Counted from the stretch's first letter, positions 22,885 through 35,861 are shown. The stretch: 64,000 bases of DNA from Pleodorina starrii (GCA_030267565.1 BRXU01000024.1:1658501-1722500), one strand, 5' to 3'. The notes: generated from the sequence alone by a model not told the origin. Translations and numbers: made by a program.

Positions 22885-24593
22885 GAGCTGCATCCAAGAA
22901 CCTCCGAGCCGCGGCGGACCTGACATTCATCAAGTATGACGCCAAGGCCGCCCTGGCGACCAAATACCCGTTCATCAATGACCGCCTCGCCCTGACTGAC
23001 GGCGATCGAGACGCCGTCGGAAAGCAGCTCCAGGCGGCAGCTAAGTCGCTCACGAGCTTTGAAGAGCAGCTGACGGAGCTCGAGGTTGTTCCCAATACGA
23101 CGGAGGCCTTCACCCAGACGCTGCTCATCACTTGCAAGTTGCAGGCGGCTCTCGAGGTGCCCCCGGCCGGAGCGCCCCCACCCCGGGGTACCCGGAGTCC
23201 ATCCACGAGGTAGAGCGGCTGACCAGTGAAATCGCGTCCCTGGAGCAGCAGCACAACGAGGCCAACGCGCAGTTGGCGGAGGCCACTAAGGCGCTCGTGA
23301 AGCACGCCGAGGCGCTCAGCGAGGAGAAGGAGCGAGTTCAGGCGATCGAGGCGGAGCTAAAGGCCGAGCGCCAGAGGTTCATCGAAAAGTACGCCAAGGT
23401 GAAGCGGGACCTGAGCAACGCGGAGGACGAGCTGCACAAAACCCGGCGCCGCTCTGAGCCGAGCTCCGAAGCACTCACATCTCGGTTCATGGACTTCCTC
23501 AAGACGCTCGAAAACCCGAACAAACGCGCGCGAAGCACGGACAACTAGTGGCCGTCTGCAGGCCTGCTGTCGAGCTCCCGGTGTTGTCGAGTTGGTCGTT
23601 CGGTGTTCTACCAAGTGTAACGAAACATGGATGACGAAATCGAGCCCGTGTCTGCCCGCTCCCGCACCGCAGAGTCACAACCAGCAGTCTTGCAAGCCGC
23701 CGCGTTGCAAGAAATAGTCACAGCATGCATCCGCGGCGCCATCCCCGAGATCGTTTCCCAAGTACGTCGCGGCGGCGGCGGCTTGCAAGACTGCTGGTTG
23801 TGACTCTGCGGTGCGGGAGCGGGCAGACACGGGCTCGATTTCGTCATCCATGCTTCGTTACACTTGGTAGAACACCGAACGACCAACTCGACAACACCGG
23901 GAGCTCGACAGCAGGCCTGCAGACGGCCACTAGTTGTCCGTGCTTCGCGCGCGTTTGTTCGGGTTTTCGAGCGTCTTGAGGAAGTCCATGAACCGAGATG
24001 TGAGTGCTTCGGAGCTCGGCTCAGAGCGGCGCCGGGTTTTGTGCAGCTCGTCCTCCGCGTTGCTCAGGTCCCGCTTCACCTTGGCGTACTTTTCGATGAA
24101 CCTCTGGCGCTCGGCCTTTAGCTCCGCCTCGATCGCCTGAACTCGCTCCTTCTCCTCGCTGAGCGCCTCGGCGTGCTTCACGAGCGCCTTAGTGGCCTCC
24201 GCCAACTGCGCGTTGGCCTCGTTGTGCTGCTGCTCCAGGGACGCGATTTCACTGGTCAGCCGCTCTACCTCGTGGATGGACTCCGGGTACCCCGGGGTGG
24301 GGGCGCTCCGGCCGGGGGCACCTCGAGAGCCGCCTGCAACTTGCAAGTGATGAGCAGCGTCTGGGTGAAGGCCTCCGTCGTATTGGGAACAACCTCGAGC
24401 TCCGTCAGCTGCTCTTCAAAGCTCGTGAGCGACTTAGCTGCCGCCTGGAGCTGCTTTCCGACGGCGTCTCGATCGCCGTCAGTCAGGGCGAGGCGGTCAT
24501 TGATGAACGGGTATTTGGTCGCCAGGGCGGCCTTGGCGTCATACTTGATGAATGTCAGGTCCGCCGCGGCTCGGAGGTTCTTGGATGCAGCTC
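22885..24593. repeat. 0.8-kb inverted repeat, unit 4
   Basis: Second copy of the head-to-head structure, same arms and spacer. Confidence 0.93.
22887..23548 (+). pseudogene. ORF-a copy, unit 4 left arm
   Basis: Identical plus-strand copy with the same frame break. Confidence 0.5.
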
Positions 24594-24688
24594 GGAGCTG
24601 GCCCACGGCCAGAGTGACGCGCGCTGCTCTCTCGCCGAAGGTGCTCTCGACAGCCTCGATTACCTCCTGGTACTGCTCGGACTCCGTG
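23930..24688 (-). pseudogene. ORF-a copy, unit 4 right arm
   Basis: Identical to the unit 3 right-arm copy, including the extra upstream codons and the frame break. Confidence 0.5.
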
Positions 24689-27001
24689 TATGCCGTACTG
24701 GGCCTTACACCGAGTTCATCAGAAGTAGCTAGATCACTGGATAGCCAAGTACCTCTCGACGGTTGGCTCGCCCCTATAGGGGCGAGAGCCTTAGTGGTCG
24801 GTAACAAACGGTCACAACGGTGCATAGTTGAGTATTGGTGTACCTCTGTACCGGGGATATTGTCCTTTATACTCGTCCTATGTACATTGGGCACTGTACC
24901 ATAGCGCTGCCGGAAAAGGCTCCGTGAGCCAAGACAGGACGTACGGGGCCGGGGCCGGGGCCGGGGCCGGGGCGGGGCTTCGTCAAGCGGGTCATACTCC
25001 GGAGGATCGTATTCCTCATCAGAGAAGTGGAGCTGGAGGCCATCGCCTGCTCCATCCGCCTCGCTGCCGCTGCCACCGTATGCATACAAATCCTCCTCCA
25101 TGCCATTGGCCTTATCAACACGCTTTACAACGCTTGGTGGCTGATAACCATTATAGCCAAAAGACTGGCGCAATGTTTTTTTGTAATAGACATTCAAAAT
25201 GACAAGCGCGTGTCGCAAGCGGCAAGTTGTGACCGCCATGTATTGAGCCCCGGCAGACAAGGGGTTGGTGTCGGCTTCCTTGAAGCCCGAAAAGGGCGGG
25301 GCCCCGTTCAATCCGTACGGGTTAGGTTGAGTGCTAGGGCGGCAAGGGCGTGAAGTGTGAGAGTGTCGACATTCCTGCTGATAGACAGGCGGAGCTTTAT
25401 TCCCGAAATGCCTGCTAGCCGAGTCGTTAGCAAGGCCTGCCGGCGCCGCGCGAAGCGCGTCATCCCGCCGGGTGCATGAGCGCATCGACCGAAATACGGC
25501 ATCATTTCCAAAGCGAGCGGCGAGGGCGTCAAGTGTGAGAGTGTCGACATTCCTGCTGATAGACAGCCAGAGCTTTATATCTGAAATGCCTGCGGCTTCA
25601 GCAATCCGCCCCATGTTTAGCATCGCGCGCCGTCTCGGCACTGTGCAACTCTTCCGGCCAGCGCATTGGCTGAAGTTACTTGATAGTAGACATAGAGTGT
25701 ATCATTTACACATCACGCAGGCTGACTTGCCAATAGAAGGACAGCGGAACTGTTTGCGAGGGTCGCGACGACGTGCCATGGAGACTGCCAAACTGGTTTT
25801 TACTCATGCGATGTTGGGTTCCTATAATAAAGATACCATGCAATAAAGAATGTAATCTTTTACTTATTCAGTGTTTCCGTTGGCTGAGATCTTACACTTG
25901 CCCTTTTACACATATCACACATCACACGCACGGACATGGGCAATCCTACAGGGCGGGGCCTCTTAATAAGTGGGGGCATAAGGATAGGCCGTCGGGCATC
26001 TACGAAAGGATATGTGCTCGGAAAGGATCGCTGTGCGGAAGGGGGCCCTGCCCAAAAAAGCAAAATGGAGCGGAACAAGGGATGTCGGCTTCCTTGAAGC
26101 CATTAAATCCGTACGGGTGGAGTTGAGTGCTAGGGACTTGGGCCGAACCGCTGGATGCCCGCTGCCTAAGCGAGAACGCCTCTGGGGCTATGACAATGTG
26201 GTTTCGGGCAGTTTCACCGCGAGAGGTTCGCTGGTGGGGCTTCGGCCCTGCCCGGGGAGTGGGCCCCGTGAACAAAGTGGCCGTCTGTCACGTTGGGATG
26301 TAGCCGCAAGGCGGCGCGGAATGTACGTCAGGCTGAACAGGTTGGCTCCTGTCCACTCAATACCGGTATTCCCACCCCGCATCCTGGGGACTTGGGAGCG
26401 TTAGGTAGGCGTGCGAGTCGGAAGAGACTAAGTGAAGGGCCCTGTCGTCTATCTACTTGCGCGGGAGACCCAAATGGGTGGAACAGCTCTACTGCAGCTT
26501 TTGACAGCGGATCTCGACAGCCATGGCTTCGATGCGTCCCAGGTGGAACCCGTACGGTCTGGCCTTCCCAACCCCAACCCCGCCGCGTGCCATTGTAGAA
26601 GGTCATTTGGCTCCAAGGGGACTAGGGGACAAGAGGACTCGGTGTGGTACCTTAGATGTTACAAGGGTTGGGTCCCGATCATAAGGGAACTGCTGGAAAT
26701 AGCCTGCGACAGGCCTTAAGTACCGTCTGAAGCCCAAAGGGGGCTTATGCCGTACTGGGCCTTACACCGAGTTCCTCAGAAGTAGCTAGATCACTGGATA
26801 GCCAAGTACCTCTCGACGGTTTATCTAACGCGGAAGCGCAAAGTTGAACATCAACAGTTGCATATTCAACATGTCTATAACAATGTAGCAGGCAGTGTAG
26901 CAGGCAATGTAGCAGGCAGTATAATTCGTATTAATGCGACTGCAAATCTTGTAGTCGCATTAATACGAATTATTCTTAGATGTTCTTAGAGGTTCTTAGA
27001 T

Positions 27002-28710
27002 GAGCTGCATCCAAGAACCTCCGAGCCGCGGCGGACCTGACATTCATCAAGTATGACGCCAAGGCCGCCCTGGCGACCAAATACCCGTTCATCAATGACC
27101 GCCTCGCCCTGACTGACGGCGATCGAGACGCCGTCGGAAAGCAGCTCCAGGCGGCAGCTAAGTCGCTCACGAGCTTTGAAGAGCAGCTGACGGAGCTCGA
27201 GGTTGTTCCCAATACGACGGAGGCCTTCACCCAGACGCTGCTCATCACTTGCAAGTTGCAGGCGGCTCTCGAGGTGCCCCCGGCCGGAGCGCCCCCACCC
27301 CGGGGTACCCGGAGTCCATCCACGAGGTAGAGCGGCTGACCAGTGAAATCGCGTCCCTGGAGCAGCAGCACAACGAGGCCAACGCGCAGTTGGCGGAGGC
27401 CACTAAGGCGCTCGTGAAGCACGCCGAGGCGCTCAGCGAGGAGAAGGAGCGAGTTCAGGCGATCGAGGCGGAGCTAAAGGCCGAGCGCCAGAGGTTCATC
27501 GAAAAGTACGCCAAGGTGAAGCGGGACCTGAGCAACGCGGAGGACGAGCTGCACAAAACCCGGCGCCGCTCTGAGCCGAGCTCCGAAGCACTCACATCTC
27601 GGTTCATGGACTTCCTCAAGACGCTCGAAAACCCGAACAAACGCGCGCGAAGCACGGACAACTAGTGGCCGTCTGCAGGCCTGCTGTCGAGCTCCCGGTG
27701 TTGTCGAGTTGGTCGTTCGGTGTTCTACCAAGTGTAACGAAACATGGATGACGAAATCGAGCCCGTGTCTGCCCGCTCCCGCACCGCAGAGTCACAACCA
27801 GCAGTCTTGCAAGCCGCCGCGTTGCAAGAAATAGTCACAGCATGCATCCGCGGCGCCATCCCCGAGATCGTTTCCCAAGTACGTCGCGGCGGCGGCGGCT
27901 TGCAAGACTGCTGGTTGTGACTCTGCGGTGCGGGAGCGGGCAGACACGGGCTCGATTTCGTCATCCATGCTTCGTTACACTTGGTAGAACACCGAACGAC
28001 CAACTCGACAACACCGGGAGCTCGACAGCAGGCCTGCAGACGGCCACTAGTTGTCCGTGCTTCGCGCGCGTTTGTTCGGGTTTTCGAGCGTCTTGAGGAA
28101 GTCCATGAACCGAGATGTGAGTGCTTCGGAGCTCGGCTCAGAGCGGCGCCGGGTTTTGTGCAGCTCGTCCTCCGCGTTGCTCAGGTCCCGCTTCACCTTG
28201 GCGTACTTTTCGATGAACCTCTGGCGCTCGGCCTTTAGCTCCGCCTCGATCGCCTGAACTCGCTCCTTCTCCTCGCTGAGCGCCTCGGCGTGCTTCACGA
28301 GCGCCTTAGTGGCCTCCGCCAACTGCGCGTTGGCCTCGTTGTGCTGCTGCTCCAGGGACGCGATTTCACTGGTCAGCCGCTCTACCTCGTGGATGGACTC
28401 CGGGTACCCCGGGGTGGGGGCGCTCCGGCCGGGGGCACCTCGAGAGCCGCCTGCAACTTGCAAGTGATGAGCAGCGTCTGGGTGAAGGCCTCCGTCGTAT
28501 TGGGAACAACCTCGAGCTCCGTCAGCTGCTCTTCAAAGCTCGTGAGCGACTTAGCTGCCGCCTGGAGCTGCTTTCCGACGGCGTCTCGATCGCCGTCAGT
28601 CAGGGCGAGGCGGTCATTGATGAACGGGTATTTGGTCGCCAGGGCGGCCTTGGCGTCATACTTGATGAATGTCAGGTCCGCCGCGGCTCGGAGGTTCTTG
28701 GATGCAGCTC
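27002..28710. repeat. 0.8-kb inverted repeat, unit 5
   Basis: Third copy of the head-to-head structure. Confidence 0.93.
27004..27665 (+). pseudogene. ORF-a copy, unit 5 left arm
   Basis: Identical plus-strand copy with the same frame break. Confidence 0.5.
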
Positions 28711-28805
28711 GGAGCTGGCCCACGGCCAGAGTGACGCGCGCTGCTCTCTCGCCGAAGGTGCTCTCGACAGCCTCGATTACCTCCTGGTACTGCTCGGACT
28801 CCGTG
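28047..28805 (-). pseudogene. ORF-a copy, unit 5 right arm
   Basis: Identical to the unit 3 right-arm copy. Confidence 0.5.
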
Positions 28806-31118
28806 TATGCCGTACTGGGCCTTACACCGAGTTCATCAGAAGTAGCTAGATCACTGGATAGCCAAGTACCTCTCGACGGTTGGCTCGCCCCTATAGGGGC
28901 GAGAGCCTTAGTGGTCGGTAACAAACGGTCACAACGGTGCATAGTTGAGTATTGGTGTACCTCTGTACCGGGGATATTGTCCTTTATACTCGTCCTATGT
29001 ACATTGGGCACTGTACCATAGCGCTGCCGGAAAAGGCTCCGTGAGCCAAGACAGGACGTACGGGGCCGGGGCCGGGGCCGGGGCCGGGGCGGGGCTTCGT
29101 CAAGCGGGTCATACTCCGGAGGATCGTATTCCTCATCAGAGAAGTGGAGCTGGAGGCCATCGCCTGCTCCATCCGCCTCGCTGCCGCTGCCACCGTATGC
29201 ATACAAATCCTCCTCCATGCCATTGGCCTTATCAACACGCTTTACAACGCTTGGTGGCTGATAACCATTATAGCCAAAAGACTGGCGCAATGTTTTTTTG
29301 TAATAGACATTCAAAATGACAAGCGCGTGTCGCAAGCGGCAAGTTGTGACCGCCATGTATTGAGCCCCGGCAGACAAGGGGTTGGTGTCGGCTTCCTTGA
29401 AGCCCGAAAAGGGCGGGGCCCCGTTCAATCCGTACGGGTTAGGTTGAGTGCTAGGGCGGCAAGGGCGTGAAGTGTGAGAGTGTCGACATTCCTGCTGATA
29501 GACAGGCGGAGCTTTATTCCCGAAATGCCTGCTAGCCGAGTCGTTAGCAAGGCCTGCCGGCGCCGCGCGAAGCGCGTCATCCCGCCGGGTGCATGAGCGC
29601 ATCGACCGAAATACGGCATCATTTCCAAAGCGAGCGGCGAGGGCGTCAAGTGTGAGAGTGTCGACATTCCTGCTGATAGACAGCCAGAGCTTTATATCTG
29701 AAATGCCTGCGGCTTCAGCAATCCGCCCCATGTTTAGCATCGCGCGCCGTCTCGGCACTGTGCAACTCTTCCGGCCAGCGCATTGGCTGAAGTTACTTGA
29801 TAGTAGACATAGAGTGTATCATTTACACATCACGCAGGCTGACTTGCCAATAGAAGGACAGCGGAACTGTTTGCGAGGGTCGCGACGACGTGCCATGGAG
29901 ACTGCCAAACTGGTTTTTACTCATGCGATGTTGGGTTCCTATAATAAAGATACCATGCAATAAAGAATGTAATCTTTTACTTATTCAGTGTTTCCGTTGG
30001 CTGAGATCTTACACTTGCCCTTTTACACATATCACACATCACACGCACGGACATGGGCAATCCTACAGGGCGGGGCCTCTTAATAAGTGGGGGCATAAGG
30101 ATAGGCCGTCGGGCATCTACGAAAGGATATGTGCTCGGAAAGGATCGCTGTGCGGAAGGGGGCCCTGCCCAAAAAAGCAAAATGGAGCGGAACAAGGGAT
30201 GTCGGCTTCCTTGAAGCCATTAAATCCGTACGGGTGGAGTTGAGTGCTAGGGACTTGGGCCGAACCGCTGGATGCCCGCTGCCTAAGCGAGAACGCCTCT
30301 GGGGCTATGACAATGTGGTTTCGGGCAGTTTCACCGCGAGAGGTTCGCTGGTGGGGCTTCGGCCCTGCCCGGGGAGTGGGCCCCGTGAACAAAGTGGCCG
30401 TCTGTCACGTTGGGATGTAGCCGCAAGGCGGCGCGGAATGTACGTCAGGCTGAACAGGTTGGCTCCTGTCCACTCAATACCGGTATTCCCACCCCGCATC
30501 CTGGGGACTTGGGAGCGTTAGGTAGGCGTGCGAGTCGGAAGAGACTAAGTGAAGGGCCCTGTCGTCTATCTACTTGCGCGGGAGACCCAAATGGGTGGAA
30601 CAGCTCTACTGCAGCTTTTGACAGCGGATCTCGACAGCCATGGCTTCGATGCGTCCCAGGTGGAACCCGTACGGTCTGGCCTTCCCAACCCCAACCCCGC
30701 CGCGTGCCATTGTAGAAGGTCATTTGGCTCCAAGGGGACTAGGGGACAAGAGGACTCGGTGTGGTACCTTAGATGTTACAAGGGTTGGGTCCCGATCATA
30801 AGGGAACTGCTGGAAATAGCCTGCGACAGGCCTTAAGTACCGTCTGAAGCCCAAAGGGGGCTTATGCCGTACTGGGCCTTACACCGAGTTCCTCAGAAGT
30901 AGCTAGATCACTGGATAGCCAAGTACCTCTCGACGGTTTATCTAACGCGGAAGCGCAAAGTTGAACATCAACAGTTGCATATTCAACATGTCTATAACAA
31001 TGTAGCAGGCAGTGTAGCAGGCAATGTAGCAGGCAGTATAATTCGTATTAATGCGACTGCAAATCTTGTAGTCGCATTAATACGAATTATTCTTAGATGT
31101 TCTTAGAGGTTCTTAGAT

Positions 31119-32827
31119 GAGCTGCATCCAAGAACCTCCGAGCCGCGGCGGACCTGACATTCATCAAGTATGACGCCAAGGCCGCCCTGGCGACCAAATA
31201 CCCGTTCATCAATGACCGCCTCGCCCTGACTGACGGCGATCGAGACGCCGTCGGAAAGCAGCTCCAGGCGGCAGCTAAGTCGCTCACGAGCTTTGAAGAG
31301 CAGCTGACGGAGCTCGAGGTTGTTCCCAATACGACGGAGGCCTTCACCCAGACGCTGCTCATCACTTGCAAGTTGCAGGCGGCTCTCGAGGTGCCCCCGG
31401 CCGGAGCGCCCCCACCCCGGGGTACCCGGAGTCCATCCACGAGGTAGAGCGGCTGACCAGTGAAATCGCGTCCCTGGAGCAGCAGCACAACGAGGCCAAC
31501 GCGCAGTTGGCGGAGGCCACTAAGGCGCTCGTGAAGCACGCCGAGGCGCTCAGCGAGGAGAAGGAGCGAGTTCAGGCGATCGAGGCGGAGCTAAAGGCCG
31601 AGCGCCAGAGGTTCATCGAAAAGTACGCCAAGGTGAAGCGGGACCTGAGCAACGCGGAGGACGAGCTGCACAAAACCCGGCGCCGCTCTGAGCCGAGCTC
31701 CGAAGCACTCACATCTCGGTTCATGGACTTCCTCAAGACGCTCGAAAACCCGAACAAACGCGCGCGAAGCACGGACAACTAGTGGCCGTCTGCAGGCCTG
31801 CTGTCGAGCTCCCGGTGTTGTCGAGTTGGTCGTTCGGTGTTCTACCAAGTGTAACGAAACATGGATGACGAAATCGAGCCCGTGTCTGCCCGCTCCCGCA
31901 CCGCAGAGTCACAACCAGCAGTCTTGCAAGCCGCCGCGTTGCAAGAAATAGTCACAGCATGCATCCGCGGCGCCATCCCCGAGATCGTTTCCCAAGTACG
32001 TCGCGGCGGCGGCGGCTTGCAAGACTGCTGGTTGTGACTCTGCGGTGCGGGAGCGGGCAGACACGGGCTCGATTTCGTCATCCATGCTTCGTTACACTTG
32101 GTAGAACACCGAACGACCAACTCGACAACACCGGGAGCTCGACAGCAGGCCTGCAGACGGCCACTAGTTGTCCGTGCTTCGCGCGCGTTTGTTCGGGTTT
32201 TCGAGCGTCTTGAGGAAGTCCATGAACCGAGATGTGAGTGCTTCGGAGCTCGGCTCAGAGCGGCGCCGGGTTTTGTGCAGCTCGTCCTCCGCGTTGCTCA
32301 GGTCCCGCTTCACCTTGGCGTACTTTTCGATGAACCTCTGGCGCTCGGCCTTTAGCTCCGCCTCGATCGCCTGAACTCGCTCCTTCTCCTCGCTGAGCGC
32401 CTCGGCGTGCTTCACGAGCGCCTTAGTGGCCTCCGCCAACTGCGCGTTGGCCTCGTTGTGCTGCTGCTCCAGGGACGCGATTTCACTGGTCAGCCGCTCT
32501 ACCTCGTGGATGGACTCCGGGTACCCCGGGGTGGGGGCGCTCCGGCCGGGGGCACCTCGAGAGCCGCCTGCAACTTGCAAGTGATGAGCAGCGTCTGGGT
32601 GAAGGCCTCCGTCGTATTGGGAACAACCTCGAGCTCCGTCAGCTGCTCTTCAAAGCTCGTGAGCGACTTAGCTGCCGCCTGGAGCTGCTTTCCGACGGCG
32701 TCTCGATCGCCGTCAGTCAGGGCGAGGCGGTCATTGATGAACGGGTATTTGGTCGCCAGGGCGGCCTTGGCGTCATACTTGATGAATGTCAGGTCCGCCG
32801 CGGCTCGGAGGTTCTTGGATGCAGCTC
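31119..32827. repeat. 0.8-kb inverted repeat, unit 6
   Basis: Fourth copy of the head-to-head structure. Confidence 0.93.
31121..31782 (+). pseudogene. ORF-a copy, unit 6 left arm
   Basis: Identical plus-strand copy with the same frame break. Confidence 0.5.
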
Positions 32828-32922
32828 GGAGCTGGCCCACGGCCAGAGTGACGCGCGCTGCTCTCTCGCCGAAGGTGCTCTCGACAGCCTCGATTACCTC
32901 CTGGTACTGCTCGGACTCCGTG
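32164..32922 (-). pseudogene. ORF-a copy, unit 6 right arm
   Basis: Identical to the unit 3 right-arm copy. The sequence beyond it runs 255 bp to the array's right boundary. Confidence 0.5.
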
Positions 32923-33177
32923 TATGCCGTACTGGGCCTTACACCGAGTTCATCAGAAGTAGCTAGATCACTGGATAGCCAAGTACCTCTCGACGGTTGG
33001 CTCGCCCCTATAGGGGCGAGAGCCTTAGTGGTCGGTAACAAACGGTCACAACGGTGCATAGTTGAGTATTGGTGTACCTCTGTACCGGGGATATTGTCCT
33101 TTATACTCGTCCTATGTACATTGGGCACTGTACCATAGCGCTGCCGGAAAAGGCTCCGTGAGCCAAGACAGGACGTA

Positions 33178-33429
33178 TGAGAATGTAATTATTATACATG
33201 TACACTTTACATGGTAGAAAAATAGCTAGACGGAGGTGCTGGTCACGACAGGAACCGTTACAACGGTGCTCATCACTTTGCATCATTTATTATAACTTTT
33301 CGGTGGAAGGAACATGTCCTTGAGTAGCTGACACAGCCGTCATACAATGCTACACATCCTCGTTCACCGATTCGCCTCCGGTATGGCTACGTAATATAAG
33401 GGGCGAGCCGCAGATGAGGCAGATGCTGC
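33178..33429. other. AT-rich right flank of the array, no gene
   Basis: AT-rich sequence with no coding bias and no recognised element. It joins the array at GGACGTA|TGAGAATG. Confidence 0.5.
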
Positions 33430-34260
33430 GTAGCAGATGGGTTTATCCAAAGCGGAAGCGCAAAGTTAAACATCAACAGTTGCATATTCAACATGTTTAT
33501 AACAATGTTTATAATAAGGTTTGCAGTCGCATTATGATAATACGAATTATACTGCGCTGCTACAGCCATCATGAGGTTTACTTTGGGTGTTCAAAGCCCT
33601 CGCGAAGTCGCGCGTCGCAAAGTTATGACGTAATGGCACAATCCACAGCAAACATCCATTTTTATTCAGGCTTGCCAACCGGACATGTTGGGCGGCCCGC
33701 AGAAGACCGCATCGTGCGTGCATTTGCGGCTTGGCGTCCAACATCCAGTTTGCCCCTCATATTTCAGACCTTGCAACCTTGGCAATCTTTGTCATAGTGG
33801 TATGCGTCAAGGCGGTCGGACCGGCTGGCAAAGCTCTGGTGTGGTCGCGGGAACAAAGTTCGCTATGCAAACATAGTTGGTTAGATGTCGAAACAAAGAG
33901 ATGCCGTCATGTAAGAATTAATATATGAACAACACGGTATAAGTTGGAATGAATAGGAGTTCTGGATGCGTTGGAGAGGGTTGGAGCAAGTGCGGCCTCG
34001 GACCATGGACTCAGTCAAACATCTTTCTACTGATTCCTGCACTATTATTGTTTTAGATTGTAATAAATTTTGTCGAGGACTATTTGTATTGCTGAACATG
34101 TTATCGAGCGAATAGAGTAGGTCGTCACTCAGCCGGCCAGCCAGCCAGCCAGCAGGGACCCAGCCAGCCAGCCAGCCAGCCGCGGAAAGGGGCAACCCTA
34201 GGGGGCGGGGCCTCTTTTGCGCTGGGGCCCCGCCCAAAAATCCAGCGATGCTCAAGAAAC
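33430..34260 (+). mobile_element. Nonautonomous repeat family R1, copy 1
   Basis: This block recurs as reverse complement at 41379-42160, with an internal deletion at 60912-61250, and in diverged, interrupted form at 53225-54600. Its first ~120 bp (AGCGGAAGCGCAAAGTT...) also match the array unit near 12690-12790. Landmarks in order are GCGTCAAGGCGGTCGGACCG, CGCGGGAACAAAGTTCGC, GTTGGAATGAATAGGAGTTC and a CAGC/CAGCCAGC-rich end at 34130-34185 followed by GGGCGGGGCC. It encodes no protein that I can see. Its class (SINE, solo LTR or DNA-element derivative) is not determined. Confidence 0.7.
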
Positions 34261-34269
34261 CAGCGATGC

Positions 34270-35430
34270 TCAGCGCGTCTCTACAAGAACCGACAAAGGA
34301 TAAATAACAATTCGAACTGTCCTAATGCCTTTGAGGGGCTCCTTACCGTGGTCGATAACTTATGGCATGGAAAGCTTCCACGTCCCACCTAGCTGCAGTA
34401 ACCTAACAGGCGCAGGGAGCCTCAAGATTTGCGAGGCATCTGCCGGGATCAAACGCCACTAACTCCCACAGGACCGAGGCCCTATTGTTCCGCTGAGTGG
34501 TCCCGAAATCAAGGGACCGAAAGGGCAGGGCGGGGGAGGCCAGGGCAAACGGCCGTGCGCGTGTAATCCCCCTGTCTCGCCAGGTTAGAATGCGTACTAT
34601 GTTTGCGAAGGAGATGAGAGAGCTACGCTTAGAAAGGAACATATTTATGTGCGGCTGGACTAGCGCTGAGTGCGGATTGCGCATTGCGGAGTGTTCCCCA
34701 TCCAACGGTTCCGGCCGTCTGGGTGATTCGGTGCGCCGCGCTGGTGGTAGCGAGCGCAAACCCTACAGCGAGCGAGGCAGCCAGCGAGGAGGCATGTCCT
34801 TTCAGGGCCCCAATGCTTTGCGAAAGGTGCTTGGAACAGCCTTCCGGTGTTGCAGCGCCAAGTACCTTGTGAACGATCCCATACACATAACGCGGGGATC
34901 ACAAAGGTTCGAAAGGCTCGACGGCCCGCTCGGAGGGGAGGGAGGCAAATCGCTACGGAGGCGGCTCGCGTGCAGCATGTACGGTAGCTGGATTTGCGCA
35001 CTTGAAAGCAGTTCACGCACTCCTGCTCTCCGCTGTAAAACTGCAACCCCTTCCTGGAGGGCCCATTTCGCGATGCAGGCGCTGACAGCAGCCGCTGGGC
35101 AGGTCGGCAGCCGCTCGGGCAGCTGTGGCTTGAGCAGTCGAAGCAGCGGAGCTGCCCCATTGCCCACCCCAGCCTCCAGCTCCGCCCCCGGTACCCGTCG
35201 CGGCTCGCAGGCGAGGATTGCAAAGCAGCGGTAGTGAGTTGCGGCCTGGCGATCAGCACCTGGGATTGAGTGCGACGCTCTATGCCGTTGTAACGGTACC
35301 CAGCCGGCATGTGCCATTGTTGCAACGCATGGCACCTTACCTAACCCACCCGCCCAAAAATACAACCAAATGCCGACCTGGGAACTGCTATGAACTTTTT
35401 TAGAGATAACCCTTAGGTTCCTCAAAAATG
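34270..35430 (-). pseudogene. Possible decayed coding sequence, unrecognised
   Basis: Two minus-strand patches have coding-like composition: about 35068-35237 (APLLRLLKPQLPERLPTCPA... then CIAKWALQEGVA) and about 34700-34880 (KVLGAATPEGCSKHLSQSIG...). No start, splice pattern or domain links them, and plus-strand frames are also open. They may be exons of a degraded gene. Confidence 0.2.
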
Positions 35431-35855
35431 TTAATGAAGATATGCGCGGGAAGTACCCTACGTAATCCTGAATTGACGATTTGGTACTCGGTCGCTACCG
35501 AGTATCAATTTTTTTATCGCCAAACACTTTATCGTGTGAAAAGAAGTAAACTATCTGAATATAATCTTTCGAAAGCTCGTACCGGCGCGTAATTCTCCCC
35601 AAGGTCCCCATTGTAATCCGTCTAATCCGTGCTAATCCCGCAGATGTTAACATATGCGACGGATTAAGCCTTAATCCGCCCCTTTAATCCCAAGTGTAAA
35701 CATCTTCTAAGGCTGAATCCGTCGCATTTGGTACTGCGTCGCTACCGAGGATCAATTTTTTCCGCCAACTCCCAACACTTTCTCTTGCGAAAATGAGCAC
35801 ATAAGCGAAGTAGTTATCTGAATGTAATTTCCAAAAGCTCGTCCCGGCGCGTACA
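35431..35855. other. AT-rich stretch with repeated TAATCC motifs
   Basis: No gene seen. Two imperfect copies of a segment around GCTACCGAGNATCAATTTTTT (near 35490 and 35740) and several TAATCCGTC motifs suggest an old tandem or terminal repeat. Similar TAATCC-rich sequence reappears near 49060-49160. Confidence 0.5.
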
Positions 35856-35861
35856 ACGGTC

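Larger units (their letters stand above)
20857..24973. repeat. Tandem array unit 4 (4,117 bp, with inverted repeat)
   Basis: Same structure as unit 3 and apparently identical in sequence. It ends in (GGGGCC)4. Confidence 0.95.
24974..29090. repeat. Tandem array unit 5 (4,117 bp, with inverted repeat)
   Basis: Same structure as unit 3 and apparently identical in sequence. It ends in (GGGGCC)4. Confidence 0.95.
29091..33177. repeat. Tandem array unit 6 (last, 4,087 bp)
   Basis: Same as units 3-5, but it ends at GGACGTA without a GGGGCC tract. From 33178 the sequence passes into AT-rich flank (TGAGAATGTAATT...). This shows what lies at the non-amplified edge of the unit and places the array's right boundary. 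Confidence 0.9.

Noticed and set aside
34130..34185. CAGC/CAGCC repeats as a possible CRISPR or minisatellite locus
   Set aside because: Simple four-base repeats without unique spacers. They are the terminus of the R1 repeat family.
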